Positions 1-8,989 of a stretch of DNA of 38,967 bases are shown piece after piece. This DNA is from a virus, in the IMG/VR virus record IMGVR_UViG_3300029448_000123, positions 1 through 38,967 of that record; one strand, 5' to 3'. The position numbers and the translations under genes are program-made. The notes under the pieces were generated by a model. The model was given only the letters and a program-made list of their open reading frames with translations, searched no databases and was not told the DNA's origin. Position 1 is the first letter of the stretch; each line of letters begins with the position of its first letter.

Positions 1-2925
1 GGTGTTAAATCACTCCGCAAGCCTATCGACAAAGCCGCGATGGCTAGAGAAGATGATCTGATTAAGCGCGGGTACACCGACAGGGGTACAACAGTCGACC
101 GAGAGACCAGAGTCACTCCGCGCGGAGTTGCCCAAAGAGTGGAAGGCTCGATGGCGGCAGACGCTGTGATGCTTAGGGAGCAGCTAGATACAGCTCTTAC
201 CAGAAACCAACAGGTTAGGGAAGAATACCTTAAGAGGTATGATAACGGCGAGGTAACCGCTGAGGCGATTGCAAGCATCCTTCGCCAGCTAGATGCCGAA
301 GCTAAGATGCTGAAGCAGCAGAAAGGGCGCATCAAAGATCTAGATTATCGCGTTGCTCCTGTGCGTGGCGCCGACATTATCCAAGAAAAGCTGCATCAAA
401 ACAAGCGTACAGGCAAACTAAGCTCTGGGGACACGGACGTTGGTCTTGATTACGTTAGAGACAACCCTAATCTTTTTGATGGCACAGCTCTCTCCGTTAA
501 GAAGCAGCCGTCAGATATGCCCAACACAACAGGGGTTTTTTACCCTGAATCAAACGCCGTCGAGATTTATCACGATGCCTTAAGACGCGCTGATGCGACA
601 GACACGGTTCCTCACGAGCTTTTGCACGTTACAGAAAGAATGCTGCCAGGCGATGTCCGTCAGTGGATTCGAGGGACATGGGCTCAGTCAACAAAGTCGG
701 CCGCCAGGGACGTCAGTCCTGTGGACCAGCCTGAGCTGCACGGTGCTTTAATATCGGCCGCAGATGACGGCGGCGAAGCTTTAAGGTGGGTACTAAGAAA
801 CGGGCTGTACAAGCGAGGCTCTGACCCGGCAGGCCGCCATAAGTTTTTATACTCTCTTACCGACCCTAGCGAGTTCTGGGCTGTTAATGGAGAGACCCTT
901 CTCCAAAGCCGCCACGCGGCTCAGTCAGGAATAACAGCCAGGATGTCCTCCTGGATTGACGAAACGGTCTCTACTCTAAAGGGCTCACTCAATCTAGATG
1001 ACCGCGCTCCCATTATCCGAGGCCTCAACAAACTTAAGAAGTCAGACGGTACTTACCAAACGCCTTTAAGTCTTTCGCAGGGTCCTGAGGTGCTAGAAGA
1101 GGCTGTCCAAGTTGCTGACCTGGCCAACCTGCCTTCAGCGGGCCGCCTTATGGGCGAGTCCCGTAATGTGGCACCAACTCCCCCTATGAGCCTTACCGAG
1201 CGCGCGGCAGCCATTGCGACGCGCAGAGGAGGCGCGGCCGAGTTTAAAGACCGCGTCCTTGACGTACAGCCTTACGAGCAAACTTACGACGAGTACGCTC
1301 AACAGTACGCCGAACTTGCTCAGCGAGACGGCCGAATGTATACGAGCTCTCCCGACCAACACGAGAAGATGCTGCGGCAGCAACATTCAATGGCGGTAGA
1401 CAAAGCCATCGAAGAAGGCCGACCCGTACCAGAAAGAGTTCTAGCCGAATACGAAGACCTCCTTGAGCCTAGACGCCCTGTCGATGAGGCCTTTGGGACG
1501 CGGTCGCAACGAGAGCTCGTGGAGGAAGCCACCTCTCCCGCTTTGACAGCCATCCGCGATACTGAGCAGGCCGAAGCTCTTGTTCGAGGGCCGAAGAACA
1601 ACCGGGTAGTAGTTGCAAAAGACGGCTCCGTTAGAGCAATCGCCGATCATTTTGAACAAAAGCATCTTCGAGAATCGAAGCGCATGTTTAACCCCTACGA
1701 CAACCCTAAAGACTTCGACACGATCAAAGCTCGGATGATTGAAGAACTTGAGTTTCAGATGTCAGGGGCCAAGTCAGGTAAGGAGTGGTACGACGAGAGC
1801 GTGCGTCACGCCTTTGCAATGGCCGCCAAGCAGTTTGAAGAGATGGAGTACAGCGAGCCTCACCGTGTAATCTTGAGCGCCATCGCCGCCATTCAGTCCC
1901 CAGGCCAAAACGCAAAACGTAACTGGCAGATTGCTATGGAGGCCTACGAGGCCTACAAACAAACAGGCACAATCTCTGGCTTCCAGCGACTTCAGCCTCC
2001 AGTACCTGGTGGTAAACGCTACGGCCAAGGCAACCTTCGAGGCCTTCGCTGGTTAGACTACCTACTAGCTACCAAGGGTGAGAAAGAGACAGCAAAGTGG
2101 ATGCTGTCCCCTCACACCGTGCGTTCGCTCAACGGGGAAAAGCAAGCCTACGCCAAGTGGGCTCGCAAAAAGTATGGCAATCTAACTCCTGAAGAGATTC
2201 AAGACATCGCTGCCACGCATGGCTACATTCCGGCGGATGGTAAAAAGTTTAATGCCGACGAGATTAAAGCCATGATTTACGCGGACAATACCGCTGTAAA
2301 AGACGTGGGGAATCTTGACGACCTGGTATTGGGCGCGGATGCGTTTGGTCCAAAAGTTGGTCCGTTCATGAAGAACATCAACGGGCTATACGACGTTACC
2401 GGAGACATCTGGGCCATTCGAACTGTCCGTCGTCACATGGGCGACAGTATGCTTATTGATATGGAGGCCACAGCTAAAGCGCTAGGGGTTGACCCTAAAG
2501 GGTTTAGGCCAGAAGCTTACGCTAAAAACTCCCGCGCCTACAAACGCTACCTTAAAAATCGCGTTGTCAAACTGCACCCTCGTAAAAAAACAGAGATGAC
2601 CGTAGAGGCTCCGACGAGCGATCGAGAGCGTCAGATGCTCAAGCGGCTCTTTAATGAAGTCGGCGAAGCAACAGGCCTGAAGGGCTACCAAGCGCAGGCG
2701 GTTCTGTGGTATTTTGAGCAGAAGCTTTACCGGAGTGTAGGCGGCAAGCAAATCTCATACTCCTTCCCTGAAGGCGGCGCAAAGTACCTGGCCGACCGCG
2801 GCGTTGATTTCAGCGACATCCCCTACGAAGGGCTCGTTCATAATGTGGCAGACGATGTACTCACAGAGCCAAAAGCCCTGCCGGATGTTAAACAAGTTGC
2901 CCGCGATGTGTTATCGGAAGACTAG
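1..2925 (+). CDS. Large protein with HELLH zinc-protease-like motif (5' end outside window)
   Basis: The reading frame is open to base 1. The first ATG, at base 40, has no clear ribosome binding site, so the gene probably begins upstream and is partial here; 961 residues follow that ATG. An HELLH motif at bases 613-627 (residues 192-196 from the ATG) fits the HExxH zinc-binding signature of zincin metallopeptidases. It lies in a context (VPHELLHVTERML) that looks like a real helix. The last 450 residues are helix-rich and basic, with many Lys, Arg and aromatic residues; I do not recognise the family there. Very large multidomain proteins next to virion genes are often ejected with the DNA, and such a role is possible here but inferred. 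Protease activity is not shown: the third zinc ligand was not identified. Confidence 0.75.
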   Translation, partial: GVKSLRKPIDKAAMAREDDLIKRGYTDRGTTVDRETRVTPRGVAQRVEGSMAADAVMLREQLDTALTRNQQVREEYLKRYDNGEVTAEAIASILRQLDAEAKMLKQQKGRIKDLDYRVAPVRGADIIQEKLHQNKRTGKLSSGDTDVGLDYVRDNPNLFDGTALSVKKQPSDMPNTTGVFYPESNAVEIYHDALRRADATDTVPHELLHVTERMLPGDVRQWIRGTWAQSTKSAARDVSPVDQPELHGALISAADDGGEALRWVLRNGLYKRGSDPAGRHKFLYSLTDPSEFWAVNGETLLQSRHAAQSGITARMSSWIDETVSTLKGSLNLDDRAPIIRGLNKLKKSDGTYQTPLSLSQGPEVLEEAVQVADLANLPSAGRLMGESRNVAPTPPMSLTERAAAIATRRGGAAEFKDRVLDVQPYEQTYDEYAQQYAELAQRDGRMYTSSPDQHEKMLRQQHSMAVDKAIEEGRPVPERVLAEYEDLLEPRRPVDEAFGTRSQRELVEEATSPALTAIRDTEQAEALVRGPKNNRVVVAKDGSVRAIADHFEQKHLRESKRMFNPYDNPKDFDTIKARMIEELEFQMSGAKSGKEWYDESVRHAFAMAAKQFEEMEYSEPHRVILSAIAAIQSPGQNAKRNWQIAMEAYEAYKQTGTISGFQRLQPPVPGGKRYGQGNLRGLRWLDYLLATKGEKETAKWMLSPHTVRSLNGEKQAYAKWARKKYGNLTPEEIQDIAATHGYIPADGKKFNADEIKAMIYADNTAVKDVGNLDDLVLGADAFGPKVGPFMKNINGLYDVTGDIWAIRTVRRHMGDSMLIDMEATAKALGVDPKGFRPEAYAKNSRAYKRYLKNRVVKLHPRKKTEMTVEAPTSDRERQMLKRLFNEVGEATGLKGYQAQAVLWYFEQKLYRSVGGKQISYSFPEGGAKYLADRGVDFSDIPYEGLVHNVADDVLTEPKALPDVKQVARDVLSED

Positions 2926-2934
2926 GAGGGCAGA

Positions 2935-3105
2935 ATGGACCAGAACGATATGCTAATGTTTGCAGAGGCAATGAGGCTCAAGCTTGAAGCCAACGAAAAG
3001 GTCATGGAGGAAATGGCCAAGACTGACCCCAAAGTTGCGGAGACGCTCCGTCGTAGCCGCATCCCAGGGGACCAGTTGACGTATGGTGGAGAAGAGCCTG
3101 AATAA
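2935..3105 (+). CDS. Small hypothetical protein, 56 aa
   Basis: A short gene begins ten bases after the previous stop, with a GGAGGG ribosome binding site just upstream. It overlaps the next gene by one base (TAATG). The product is charged and mostly helical, starts MDQNDMLMFAEAMRLKLEAN and ends in an acidic tail. I do not recognise a family. Its place among tiny genes leading into the terminase suggests it is transcribed with the packaging genes. Confidence 0.65.
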   Translation: MDQNDMLMFAEAMRLKLEANEKVMEEMAKTDPKVAETLRRSRIPGDQLTYGGEEPE

Positions 3106-3326
3106 TGGCGAGGGACTACCGTAAAGAGTACGATGAGTACCACGGAACCCCTAAGCAGCGCGCAATGCGTGCTACACGCAACCGAGCTCGCCGCAAGGTA
3201 GGGCTGAATGTAGGTGACGCTCGTGAGGTAGACCACAAGAAGCCTTTGAGCAAGGGCGGCGGCAACGGCAAAGACAACCTGCGTACCGTCAGCCAAAAAA
3301 CCAACCGGAAGAAGTACGATGGCTGA
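3105..3326 (+). CDS. Small HNH-endonuclease-like protein, 73 aa
   Basis: The C-terminal half carries an HNH-like pattern: EVDHKKPLSKGG, then DNL and a final N in KTNRKK. This matches the DH...GG...NL...N core of small phage HNH nucleases. The zinc-binding Cys pairs found in many HNH proteins are absent and the N-terminal part is very basic. HNH proteins encoded beside the terminase assist cleavage of packaging concatemers in several phages (HK97 type). The position a few hundred bases upstream of the large terminase gene fits that role. No small terminase subunit was recognised nearby, so this or a neighbouring tiny gene could fill part of that function. The nuclease call is probable, the packaging role is inferred. 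Confidence 0.6.
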   Translation: MARDYRKEYDEYHGTPKQRAMRATRNRARRKVGLNVGDAREVDHKKPLSKGGGNGKDNLRTVSQKTNRKKYDG

Positions 3327-3498
3327 AAAGAAAAGCAAAGTTAATGAGGCCGGTAACTACACAAAACCCTTGATGCGCAAGCGCCTGTTTGCATCGATTA
3401 AAGCAGGCGGCAAAGGCGGAGCTCCCGGCCAGTGGTCTGCCCGTAAAGCCCAGATGCTTGCCAAGAGATACAAGGAGAAAGGCGGAGGGTACAAGTGA
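3319..3498 (+). CDS. Small basic protein, DUF5872-like N-terminal half, 59 aa
   Basis: The gene starts at an ATG inside the end of the HNH-like gene and ends in a GTGA overlap with the next gene. The product is Lys/Gly-rich and carries GAPGQWSARKAQMLAKRYKE followed by KGGGYK. From memory, this pattern is typical of the first half of small basic proteins grouped as DUF5872 in phages and giant viruses. Function is unknown; the high charge suggests nucleic-acid contact or packing in the virion. The family match is by eye only. Confidence 0.6.
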   Translation: MAEKKSKVNEAGNYTKPLMRKRLFASIKAGGKGGAPGQWSARKAQMLAKRYKEKGGGYK

Positions 3499-3719
3499 AA
3501 GAGACACAAAAATCCCTTAAGCGCTGGGGAGATCAAGACTGGACAACAGCCTCAGGCAAGCGGAGTAAAGACACCGGAGAGGTGTACGCGCCTAAGAAAA
3601 CTATCGACGCTCTTCGTGGCAGTGAAAAGCTTGCCAAGGCTAACGCGGTTAAGCGGCGAGCACGCAAGGCGGGTAAGCAACACGCGAAGCATGGGTTACA
3701 TAAGGGCAAGAAAAGGTAA
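3495..3719 (+). CDS. Small basic protein, DUF5872-like C-terminal half, 74 aa
   Basis: The gene uses a GTG start that overlaps the preceding stop codon (GTGA), so its translation is probably coupled to it. The protein is strongly basic and contains LKRWGDQDW, SGKRSKDTGEVYAPKKTI and a Lys/His-rich tail. These match what I recall as the second half of DUF5872-type proteins, where both halves sit in one chain. Here they are two overlapping genes. Function is unknown, with nucleic-acid binding plausible from charge. Confidence in the gene is higher than in the family. Confidence 0.6.
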   Translation: MKETQKSLKRWGDQDWTTASGKRSKDTGEVYAPKKTIDALRGSEKLAKANAVKRRARKAGKQHAKHGLHKGKKR

Positions 3720-3721
3720 CC

Positions 3722-4018
3722 ATGGCATCCTTACGCAGCAAAACCCGCACGGCCGCTCGAAACGCCCTTAAGCCCCGCAAGGGCAAGGCGCGAGTCAAGC
3801 GTACTGCGTCCGGCAAGAAGGTGTCCTACGGCCAAGCAGGCAAGGCAAAAGGCGGCGGTCCCCGAGTGAAGCCTGGCACGTCTAAGGGTGACTCCTACTG
3901 CGCTCGATCTGCAGGCATCAAGAAGGGCCTCTCAGCGGAGAAGCGGAACGACCCCAACACCCCTAACAACCTGTCGCGCAAGCGCTGGAAGTGCAAGGGC
4001 AAGAAGAGCATGAAATGA
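3722..4018 (+). CDS. Small Lys/Arg-rich protein with paired cysteines, 98 aa
   Basis: The first half is a basic, Ala/Lys-rich, probably disordered tail. The second half carries a compact motif, DSYCARSAG then NDPNTPNN and KRWKCKG. It resembles the Cys-containing C-terminal module (SFCARM...NDP...KWNC) seen in small structural-type proteins of other large viruses and phages. The two cysteines could bind metal or form a disulphide. The gene ends four bases inside the terminase start (ATGA), which suggests coupled translation. Function is unknown. Confidence 0.6.
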   Translation: MASLRSKTRTAARNALKPRKGKARVKRTASGKKVSYGQAGKAKGGGPRVKPGTSKGDSYCARSAGIKKGLSAEKRNDPNTPNNLSRKRWKCKGKKSMK

Positions 4019-5718
4019 GCAGTCCTTTTGAGGGAGAGGCGCTTGAAGCTTTATGCGACCCGGCCATCAGCCTCCGGGCCTACGCTAAGATTATTGACCA
4101 GAAGACAGGTCAAGAAAATCTATTCAACCCGTTTGCAATCACAGGTAGGCTCCAGGAGACGGTCGTATCGTACTACTCAGAGCCCCCTCTGACGCCTTTA
4201 GGGCAGACCAAGTGGCTTACCCTCCTCGGATACCGTCAGGCGGGCAAGAGCCTTACCTCAGAGCTTTGTGGGTACGTTAAGGCCGCCTACACACCAGGTC
4301 ACGATCACGTCTGTATTGCGGACAACCGCGACCGGGCCGAGTACCTGCACCGCCGCATTCACTTGACGCATAGCCGATGGCCCGAGCCTGTCCGCTCTGC
4401 CACTGTCCCAAACCGAGAGGTTCGGCAGTTGACCTTTCAGCACGGGGGCAAGATGCGTGTCCTGTCTGGCGAGTCAGGCGCGGTCGGTATTGGCCAGTCG
4501 CCTGACAGCTTTCACGGGTCAGAGCTCCCGTACTGGCGTAATGCGGGTCACCAGTTCTCGATGATCTACCCTTCGATGATTAACCGAGACCACTCCCAGG
4601 TGCTATTAGAGTCTACGCCTTCGCCAATGAGCGAGCCTTCCGCGGAGTGGTGGCGAGACCACTGTCGCGACGCCAAGCAAGGGCGGGGCCGTTGGGCCTA
4701 TGCGTTCTTCCCTTTCTGGGATGGTGTCTTGAACCGAAGGCCCTGGCCGAAGGGTCAGAAGCTAACGCTGGAAGAAATCAAGCTTGTAGAAAAGTACAGC
4801 CACCTTGGGCTGGAGAAAGACAACCTACAGTTCCGACGCCTTATGATTGAAACAGATGCGGAGATTCGCCGCAACCCCGACCTCTTTCGGGTGTACTACC
4901 CGTTCGATGACATTAGCTGTTGGATTGCGTCTATCGGCTCAGTCTTTCACAGCACGCTGTTAAAAAGACACCAAGATTCTTTTCTTGTCCCTTGGAACGG
5001 ACCCTACATGGAGTACGAAAAGCCAGAGGCCGGGGCGGTCTACGCGATTGGGGTTGACCCTGCGGGTTATGCTGCTCGCGATCATGCTGCATTTCAAGTG
5101 CTGAAGGTGTACGATGGAGAATGGACCCAAGTCGCAGCATACGGAGGCGTCACTGACCCCGTCGTATTTGCGAAGAAAATCAATGAGGTTGGAAAGAAGT
5201 ACAACAATGCGCTTGTGGCTGTGGAGAGTAACGGGGTTGGTGTTGCTACTCTGGCTCTACTTGAGGAGCTGGGCTATTCAAATCTCTACTACGAGAAGCC
5301 CTACAAGCCTGGAATCGCTGCTACCGCCAAGTCTGTAACGATGATGCTTTCGTATCTTCAGGACGCCCTGAAGGACGAGCTCATCTTGCGCGATGAAGAC
5401 ACGGTCGGGCAGCTAGGCTCTTACCGTGAAGACAAGCGCACCGAACGAAGCGCTGTCTCAGAAATGCTGCACTCAGGCAAGACAGGCAAACGGCGCGACC
5501 GTCACCACTGGGATAAGATTTCAGCGCTTCAGATCGCGTGTCTTGCGGCGAGGATGTGTCCCCGCAGATACCGTAAGGGAACACCTAAAGGACTGGAGAA
5601 CGTGCTCTTGTTTAAGGATATGAAGTATTCTGAGGTAGAGGCCTACCGCAAAAAAGGCGTAAAGTCAGAGTCTAAAACCAAGTGGCGTAGAAGCCGCTAC
5701 CCTTCTAGGAGAAAATAA
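4015..5718 (+). CDS. terL: Terminase large subunit (TerL)
   Basis: This is the ATP-driven DNA-packaging motor and headful/concatemer nuclease, acting at the portal during head filling. I place the start at the ATG overlapping the previous stop (ATGA) instead of an in-frame codon at 3991, giving 567 residues, usual for TerL. The N-terminal ATPase shows a Walker A GYRQAGKS (72-79), the region around DSFHGSE (164-170) as the Walker B/catalytic-Glu equivalent, and a TP coupling motif (201-202). The C-terminal RuvC-like nuclease shows three acidic sites: D348 in GVDPAG, E404 in AVESNGVG and D500 in HHWDK. All motifs are in the expected order. The portal follows about 3.3 kb downstream, with three unknown genes between. 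Confidence 0.93.
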   Translation: MSSPFEGEALEALCDPAISLRAYAKIIDQKTGQENLFNPFAITGRLQETVVSYYSEPPLTPLGQTKWLTLLGYRQAGKSLTSELCGYVKAAYTPGHDHVCIADNRDRAEYLHRRIHLTHSRWPEPVRSATVPNREVRQLTFQHGGKMRVLSGESGAVGIGQSPDSFHGSELPYWRNAGHQFSMIYPSMINRDHSQVLLESTPSPMSEPSAEWWRDHCRDAKQGRGRWAYAFFPFWDGVLNRRPWPKGQKLTLEEIKLVEKYSHLGLEKDNLQFRRLMIETDAEIRRNPDLFRVYYPFDDISCWIASIGSVFHSTLLKRHQDSFLVPWNGPYMEYEKPEAGAVYAIGVDPAGYAARDHAAFQVLKVYDGEWTQVAAYGGVTDPVVFAKKINEVGKKYNNALVAVESNGVGVATLALLEELGYSNLYYEKPYKPGIAATAKSVTMMLSYLQDALKDELILRDEDTVGQLGSYREDKRTERSAVSEMLHSGKTGKRRDRHHWDKISALQIACLAARMCPRRYRKGTPKGLENVLLFKDMKYSEVEAYRKKGVKSESKTKWRRSRYPSRRK

Positions 5719-5906
5719 TGGCTCAGACAGACGCGCAACGCAAAAGCTCCGCCCCCGTCGCCGATGTAAACAAGCTAGTTAAAGCGCTTTTTAAGCGTAA
5801 GCTTAGCGGGGACCTCTCGACTCAGCGCGACATCTTTGATGAAGAGGCTGGTGAAGATATTGCCAACCCTGACCTTGCTGAATACAAAAGGTCTACGCGG
5901 GGTTAG
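5718..5906 (+). CDS. Small hypothetical protein, 62 aa
   Basis: The gene overlaps the terminase stop by one base (TAATG) and has an AGGAG ribosome binding site within the terminase end. The product has a basic, helical centre (VNKLVKALFKRKLSG) and an acidic C-terminal half. No family is recognised. Its tight coupling to the terminase suggests a packaging or head-assembly accessory role, which is only inference from position. Confidence 0.65.
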   Translation: MAQTDAQRKSSAPVADVNKLVKALFKRKLSGDLSTQRDIFDEEAGEDIANPDLAEYKRSTRG

Positions 5907-5908
5907 CT

Positions 5909-6670
5909 TTGCCACTTCTTACTTTTTCAGACTTAACAGATGGCACAGCCCCCTCAGGTGAGTCTGTCTTCAATAGTCTGTATACGATGTCGACGTCAGC
6001 CCTGAACGGAAATCTTGACGCACTAAATCTTTCAAGCGTCGGCCGCCGGGTAGTCCGTCACCCGTACCTCCAGAAGGGAGCTACGTCGGGCGGAGGGATG
6101 ACCGCGGGCACTTGCAGCCTGGACTACTTTACCCACAAGCTAGAAGAGAGCTCTGACGGAAGTACCGACTACGCAACTCAGGGCGTGTATGCAGGTGTTG
6201 CGTCGCCTCAAAGTGCTGACGATGGCGAGTTCATCGCCATACCCGGGGCATCGATCCAGTTCTACCTTCCGTACAAAGCCTACGTTCTTCTTACTTGGCA
6301 GGTTACTTGGGTCGGCGATGGCGGCCAGGAGGGCAGCCCGTGCTCAGATGTCCGCCTATTCGTAGACGGGGCTAGCCTCGGGACAGACCACTGCAATGTC
6401 CGAAGAGTGCTTCGCACACAGTTTCCTGTGGACAACACTAGCGGGACCGCTCAACGTGACAAAAACTACCTTAGAGACCGCTACAAAAGCCGCTACTGGT
6501 CGGGTCATCAATGGCTGCCGCTTACCAAGTCAAGCGAAGGCACGTCGACCCCGCTTAAAAAAGGATTCCACTCCGCTTCTTTGAGAGTGTTACAGACTCC
6601 TGAGGTACACCAAACGCGTATCCGAGCTCGCTCGATGAAGTTTATGTTCTTCAAAGCGCAGGACGATTGA
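5909..6670 (+). CDS. Beta-rich appendage/fibre-like protein, 253 aa
   Basis: The first usable codon is TTG two bases after the previous stop, with a GGGG stretch upstream, so the start is uncertain. The protein begins with a short helical segment (VFNSLYTMSTSALNGNLDALN) and continues as a long beta-rich domain with many Gly, Ser and Thr. It closes with a hydrophobic/aromatic strand (SMKFMFFKAQ). The same plan (short N-terminal helix with Asn/Asp-Leu repeats, beta domain, terminal strand) recurs in the genes at 19425 and 20147. This is typical of trimeric head or tail fibres. No receptor-binding or enzymatic motif is visible. Fibre assignment is inferred. Confidence 0.6.
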   Translation: MPLLTFSDLTDGTAPSGESVFNSLYTMSTSALNGNLDALNLSSVGRRVVRHPYLQKGATSGGGMTAGTCSLDYFTHKLEESSDGSTDYATQGVYAGVASPQSADDGEFIAIPGASIQFYLPYKAYVLLTWQVTWVGDGGQEGSPCSDVRLFVDGASLGTDHCNVRRVLRTQFPVDNTSGTAQRDKNYLRDRYKSRYWSGHQWLPLTKSSEGTSTPLKKGFHSASLRVLQTPEVHQTRIRARSMKFMFFKAQDD

Positions 6671-6677
6671 GGTAGAC

Positions 6678-7310
6678 ATGGCCGACTTTTTAGAGACTAT
6701 GCAGAACTTGAGCAACGTCAGCAGTGCAATGACGGGCTCGCCATCAACACAAACTCCAGCAGAGCCCCAAGACCGGAAGACCCGCCTCGGGGCCAGGGCA
6801 GACCAGTTGGATAAGCGAGGCAAGTCAGCGAAAGCAGAAGATTTGCGCCTTAAGGCCGAGTACGGCACCGCCAACCGAGCAGACGTTATCGCCGGCATGA
6901 CGGCCAAGCAGCTTCGTGAGTTTAAGGACGACCCTTTTAAGGCTGCCGGGGTAGACGCGCGCGCTCAAGCCGGCACAGCGAGAGCTCTTCAAGGCGTGCG
7001 TCAACAAGCCGCCAATCAACTTAACCAGCAGCTCGGACTCGGAGCACTCCGCGGCAGCCAAGGCACCGCCGACGCAGCCCTCCAGGCAGCCACAGCGTTC
7101 GAAGAGGGCACTGTAAAAGACCGTGGCGACATCGCGCAAATGGCCCGTGATCGAATCCGTGAGGAAGGGCAGCGCAGATTCGATGCCTTTGTGGGGTCAG
7201 GACAAGGGGCAGCGAAGCAAGGTATGGACCCGAAGCTTCAGCAAGCCTTAGCCGCTAATGCGTCTGACCTTTTGAAAGACGTAGACTTTGACCCGAAACC
7301 TAAGGTGTAG
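6678..7310 (+). CDS. Helix-rich hypothetical protein, 210 aa
   Basis: A GAGG ribosome binding site lies just before the ATG. The protein is Ala/Gln/Lys-rich and predicted mostly helical. A segment GLGALRGSQGTADAALQAAT resembles the Gly/Ala-rich helices of internal virion proteins that are ejected with DNA in podoviruses. The gene lies between the terminase and the portal, next to another helix-rich gene, so the two may form a pair of inner-head or neck-associated proteins. No enzymatic motif was seen, and the function is unassigned. Confidence 0.7.
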   Translation: MADFLETMQNLSNVSSAMTGSPSTQTPAEPQDRKTRLGARADQLDKRGKSAKAEDLRLKAEYGTANRADVIAGMTAKQLREFKDDPFKAAGVDARAQAGTARALQGVRQQAANQLNQQLGLGALRGSQGTADAALQAATAFEEGTVKDRGDIAQMARDRIREEGQRRFDAFVGSGQGAAKQGMDPKLQQALAANASDLLKDVDFDPKPKV

Positions 7311-7313
7311 CTA

Positions 7314-8984
7314 ATGGCTGAAGAGCGCAAAGTCTCAGACTTGTCCGACGAAGAAAAAAACGCTTTGATCGGCGAGGTGGCTGGGGACATTGACGGCCGC
7401 AAAAGGGCCGCAAAAGGCAAGCTTGCCGCAGACTACCTGCTCAAGAACGTGCTTGCGCGGACCCTTGACTATTACGTTGGACGCGACCCCGGCCTTACGG
7501 TAAAGCAGCAGCGGCTTGCGAACGAGGCCGCTCGTCGTGAAGGCTACGAAGAAGACCTGAAGCAAGATACTTTTCAAAACCGAACCGCTTATTCGGAGCG
7601 GCTCCAGACGTACATGGACAACCTCGCGGGTCAAGCAGGCGGGTCTCTAAATGCTGAAAATCAAGCCAAGCTAGAGCAGGCCAAGCAGACCGTCAGCTTG
7701 GCAAACTCTGCCATCAAGGGCATCAGCAAGCCTAAGACAGAGCAGGCTGCTAGTGAAAACGCTCGTAAGGCGGCCTACAAGTATCTTAAGATACAGTCAC
7801 AAGGACGGGGCGGCCCTGAGCCTCTGGAGTCGCTGATGGCAAATGACCTTGACTCTATTTTTGAGATAGACGAGTTCGCGCGTTACGTCCAAGAGGGCAT
7901 GAACATACCCCCAGGGGGGAATAGCTGGACGGCCAACTTTACAGAAGATGTTCAAAAGGATCCTGAGGGAGCGATTACGACTCAATACCCGCTAACCCCC
8001 GATCACATTAGCGAACTTGAAGATATGGGCTTCGACGCAAAGATGCCAGAGCAGGTAAGAGGTACCAGATCCTGGGGCAAATACAGGGCGGCACGCGTAG
8101 AGGCCCAAGACCTCCCCGTTAAGTTTAACGGCCTCAACAAGCAAGACTTGCAGAAGTATCAGCAGTGGCACAACTTGCAGGAAGAAGCGCTTGAGCGCAT
8201 CGACGCCCTGTCTGGCAGCGCCGGCATGAGAGGGCAGCTTGTCAACATTGCCAAGCAGGGACTGACGTCACAACAACTCGCGCAGCTACCGAAAAACCCG
8301 ACCGTCGCAGATGTGTTCGTTGTCCAGACAGGGATGTCACTCAACGATGCCATGGCGGCAGACGCGATTCTAGAGGACGAGGTCTCGCAGGCGCTTGACT
8401 ATATGCTTATGTCAAATAACTTTGACCCTCTATTGAGTAACCAAAACTATATCTCCGCGATGGACAGGAAGGGCATGAACGCGGCGCAGTTCGCGCACTA
8501 CCTTAAAAATCGACGGGGAGCTGACCTTCTTTCGCGGGAGAAGGCAAGAGCCAGTGGAGCCAATGACCCCGGAGTTGCTGAGCAGCTTTCAGCCGACCGC
8601 ACAGCCTCAGCAGAAGCGCAAAAAGGCATGTTTGAAACCAAGGCCGCACCACCTAGCGCACAAGCAGAAGCCGCGGCCCCAAAAACCCCCGGCTCAGACG
8701 CTACCGTAGATGCTGCCGATGACGAGTCTAAGTCTGGGACAGCAACTCCTGTCCGACAAAGAACGGCTGATGCCGCAGGCCAGCGTGGAGGCGTCATTAC
8801 TCCCGCTCAGGAAGTAGCGAAGATTAGCCAGGACATTATTAACAAAAGAAACGCGCGGCGAGAGCTAAACCTCGGCATTAAGAGGGACAAAAAAGCCCGA
8901 AGTGAAGCTAAAAGATCGACGAAAGACAAGACGGAGGATACCCTCGAAACTATGGGCACCGGCCCAGGGTTCGAGGAGGGGTAG
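7314..8984 (+). CDS. Helix-rich hypothetical virion-region protein, 556 aa
   Basis: The gene starts three bases after the previous stop and ends five bases before the portal start. The first 400 residues are helical and charged, with no recognised domain. Residues about 420-500 form an Ala/Ser/Pro/Thr-rich, probably disordered linker. The last 50 residues are very basic (KSKS-like Lys/Arg runs with Asp), suggesting DNA contact. Such composition suits an internal head protein or a portal-associated protein. A protease or scaffold role cannot be excluded, but the separate gene at 12356 is the better scaffold candidate. Confidence 0.7.
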   Translation: MAEERKVSDLSDEEKNALIGEVAGDIDGRKRAAKGKLAADYLLKNVLARTLDYYVGRDPGLTVKQQRLANEAARREGYEEDLKQDTFQNRTAYSERLQTYMDNLAGQAGGSLNAENQAKLEQAKQTVSLANSAIKGISKPKTEQAASENARKAAYKYLKIQSQGRGGPEPLESLMANDLDSIFEIDEFARYVQEGMNIPPGGNSWTANFTEDVQKDPEGAITTQYPLTPDHISELEDMGFDAKMPEQVRGTRSWGKYRAARVEAQDLPVKFNGLNKQDLQKYQQWHNLQEEALERIDALSGSAGMRGQLVNIAKQGLTSQQLAQLPKNPTVADVFVVQTGMSLNDAMAADAILEDEVSQALDYMLMSNNFDPLLSNQNYISAMDRKGMNAAQFAHYLKNRRGADLLSREKARASGANDPGVAEQLSADRTASAEAQKGMFETKAAPPSAQAEAAAPKTPGSDATVDAADDESKSGTATPVRQRTADAAGQRGGVITPAQEVAKISQDIINKRNARRELNLGIKRDKKARSEAKRSTKDKTEDTLETMGTGPGFEEG

Positions 8985-8989
8985 TAACG

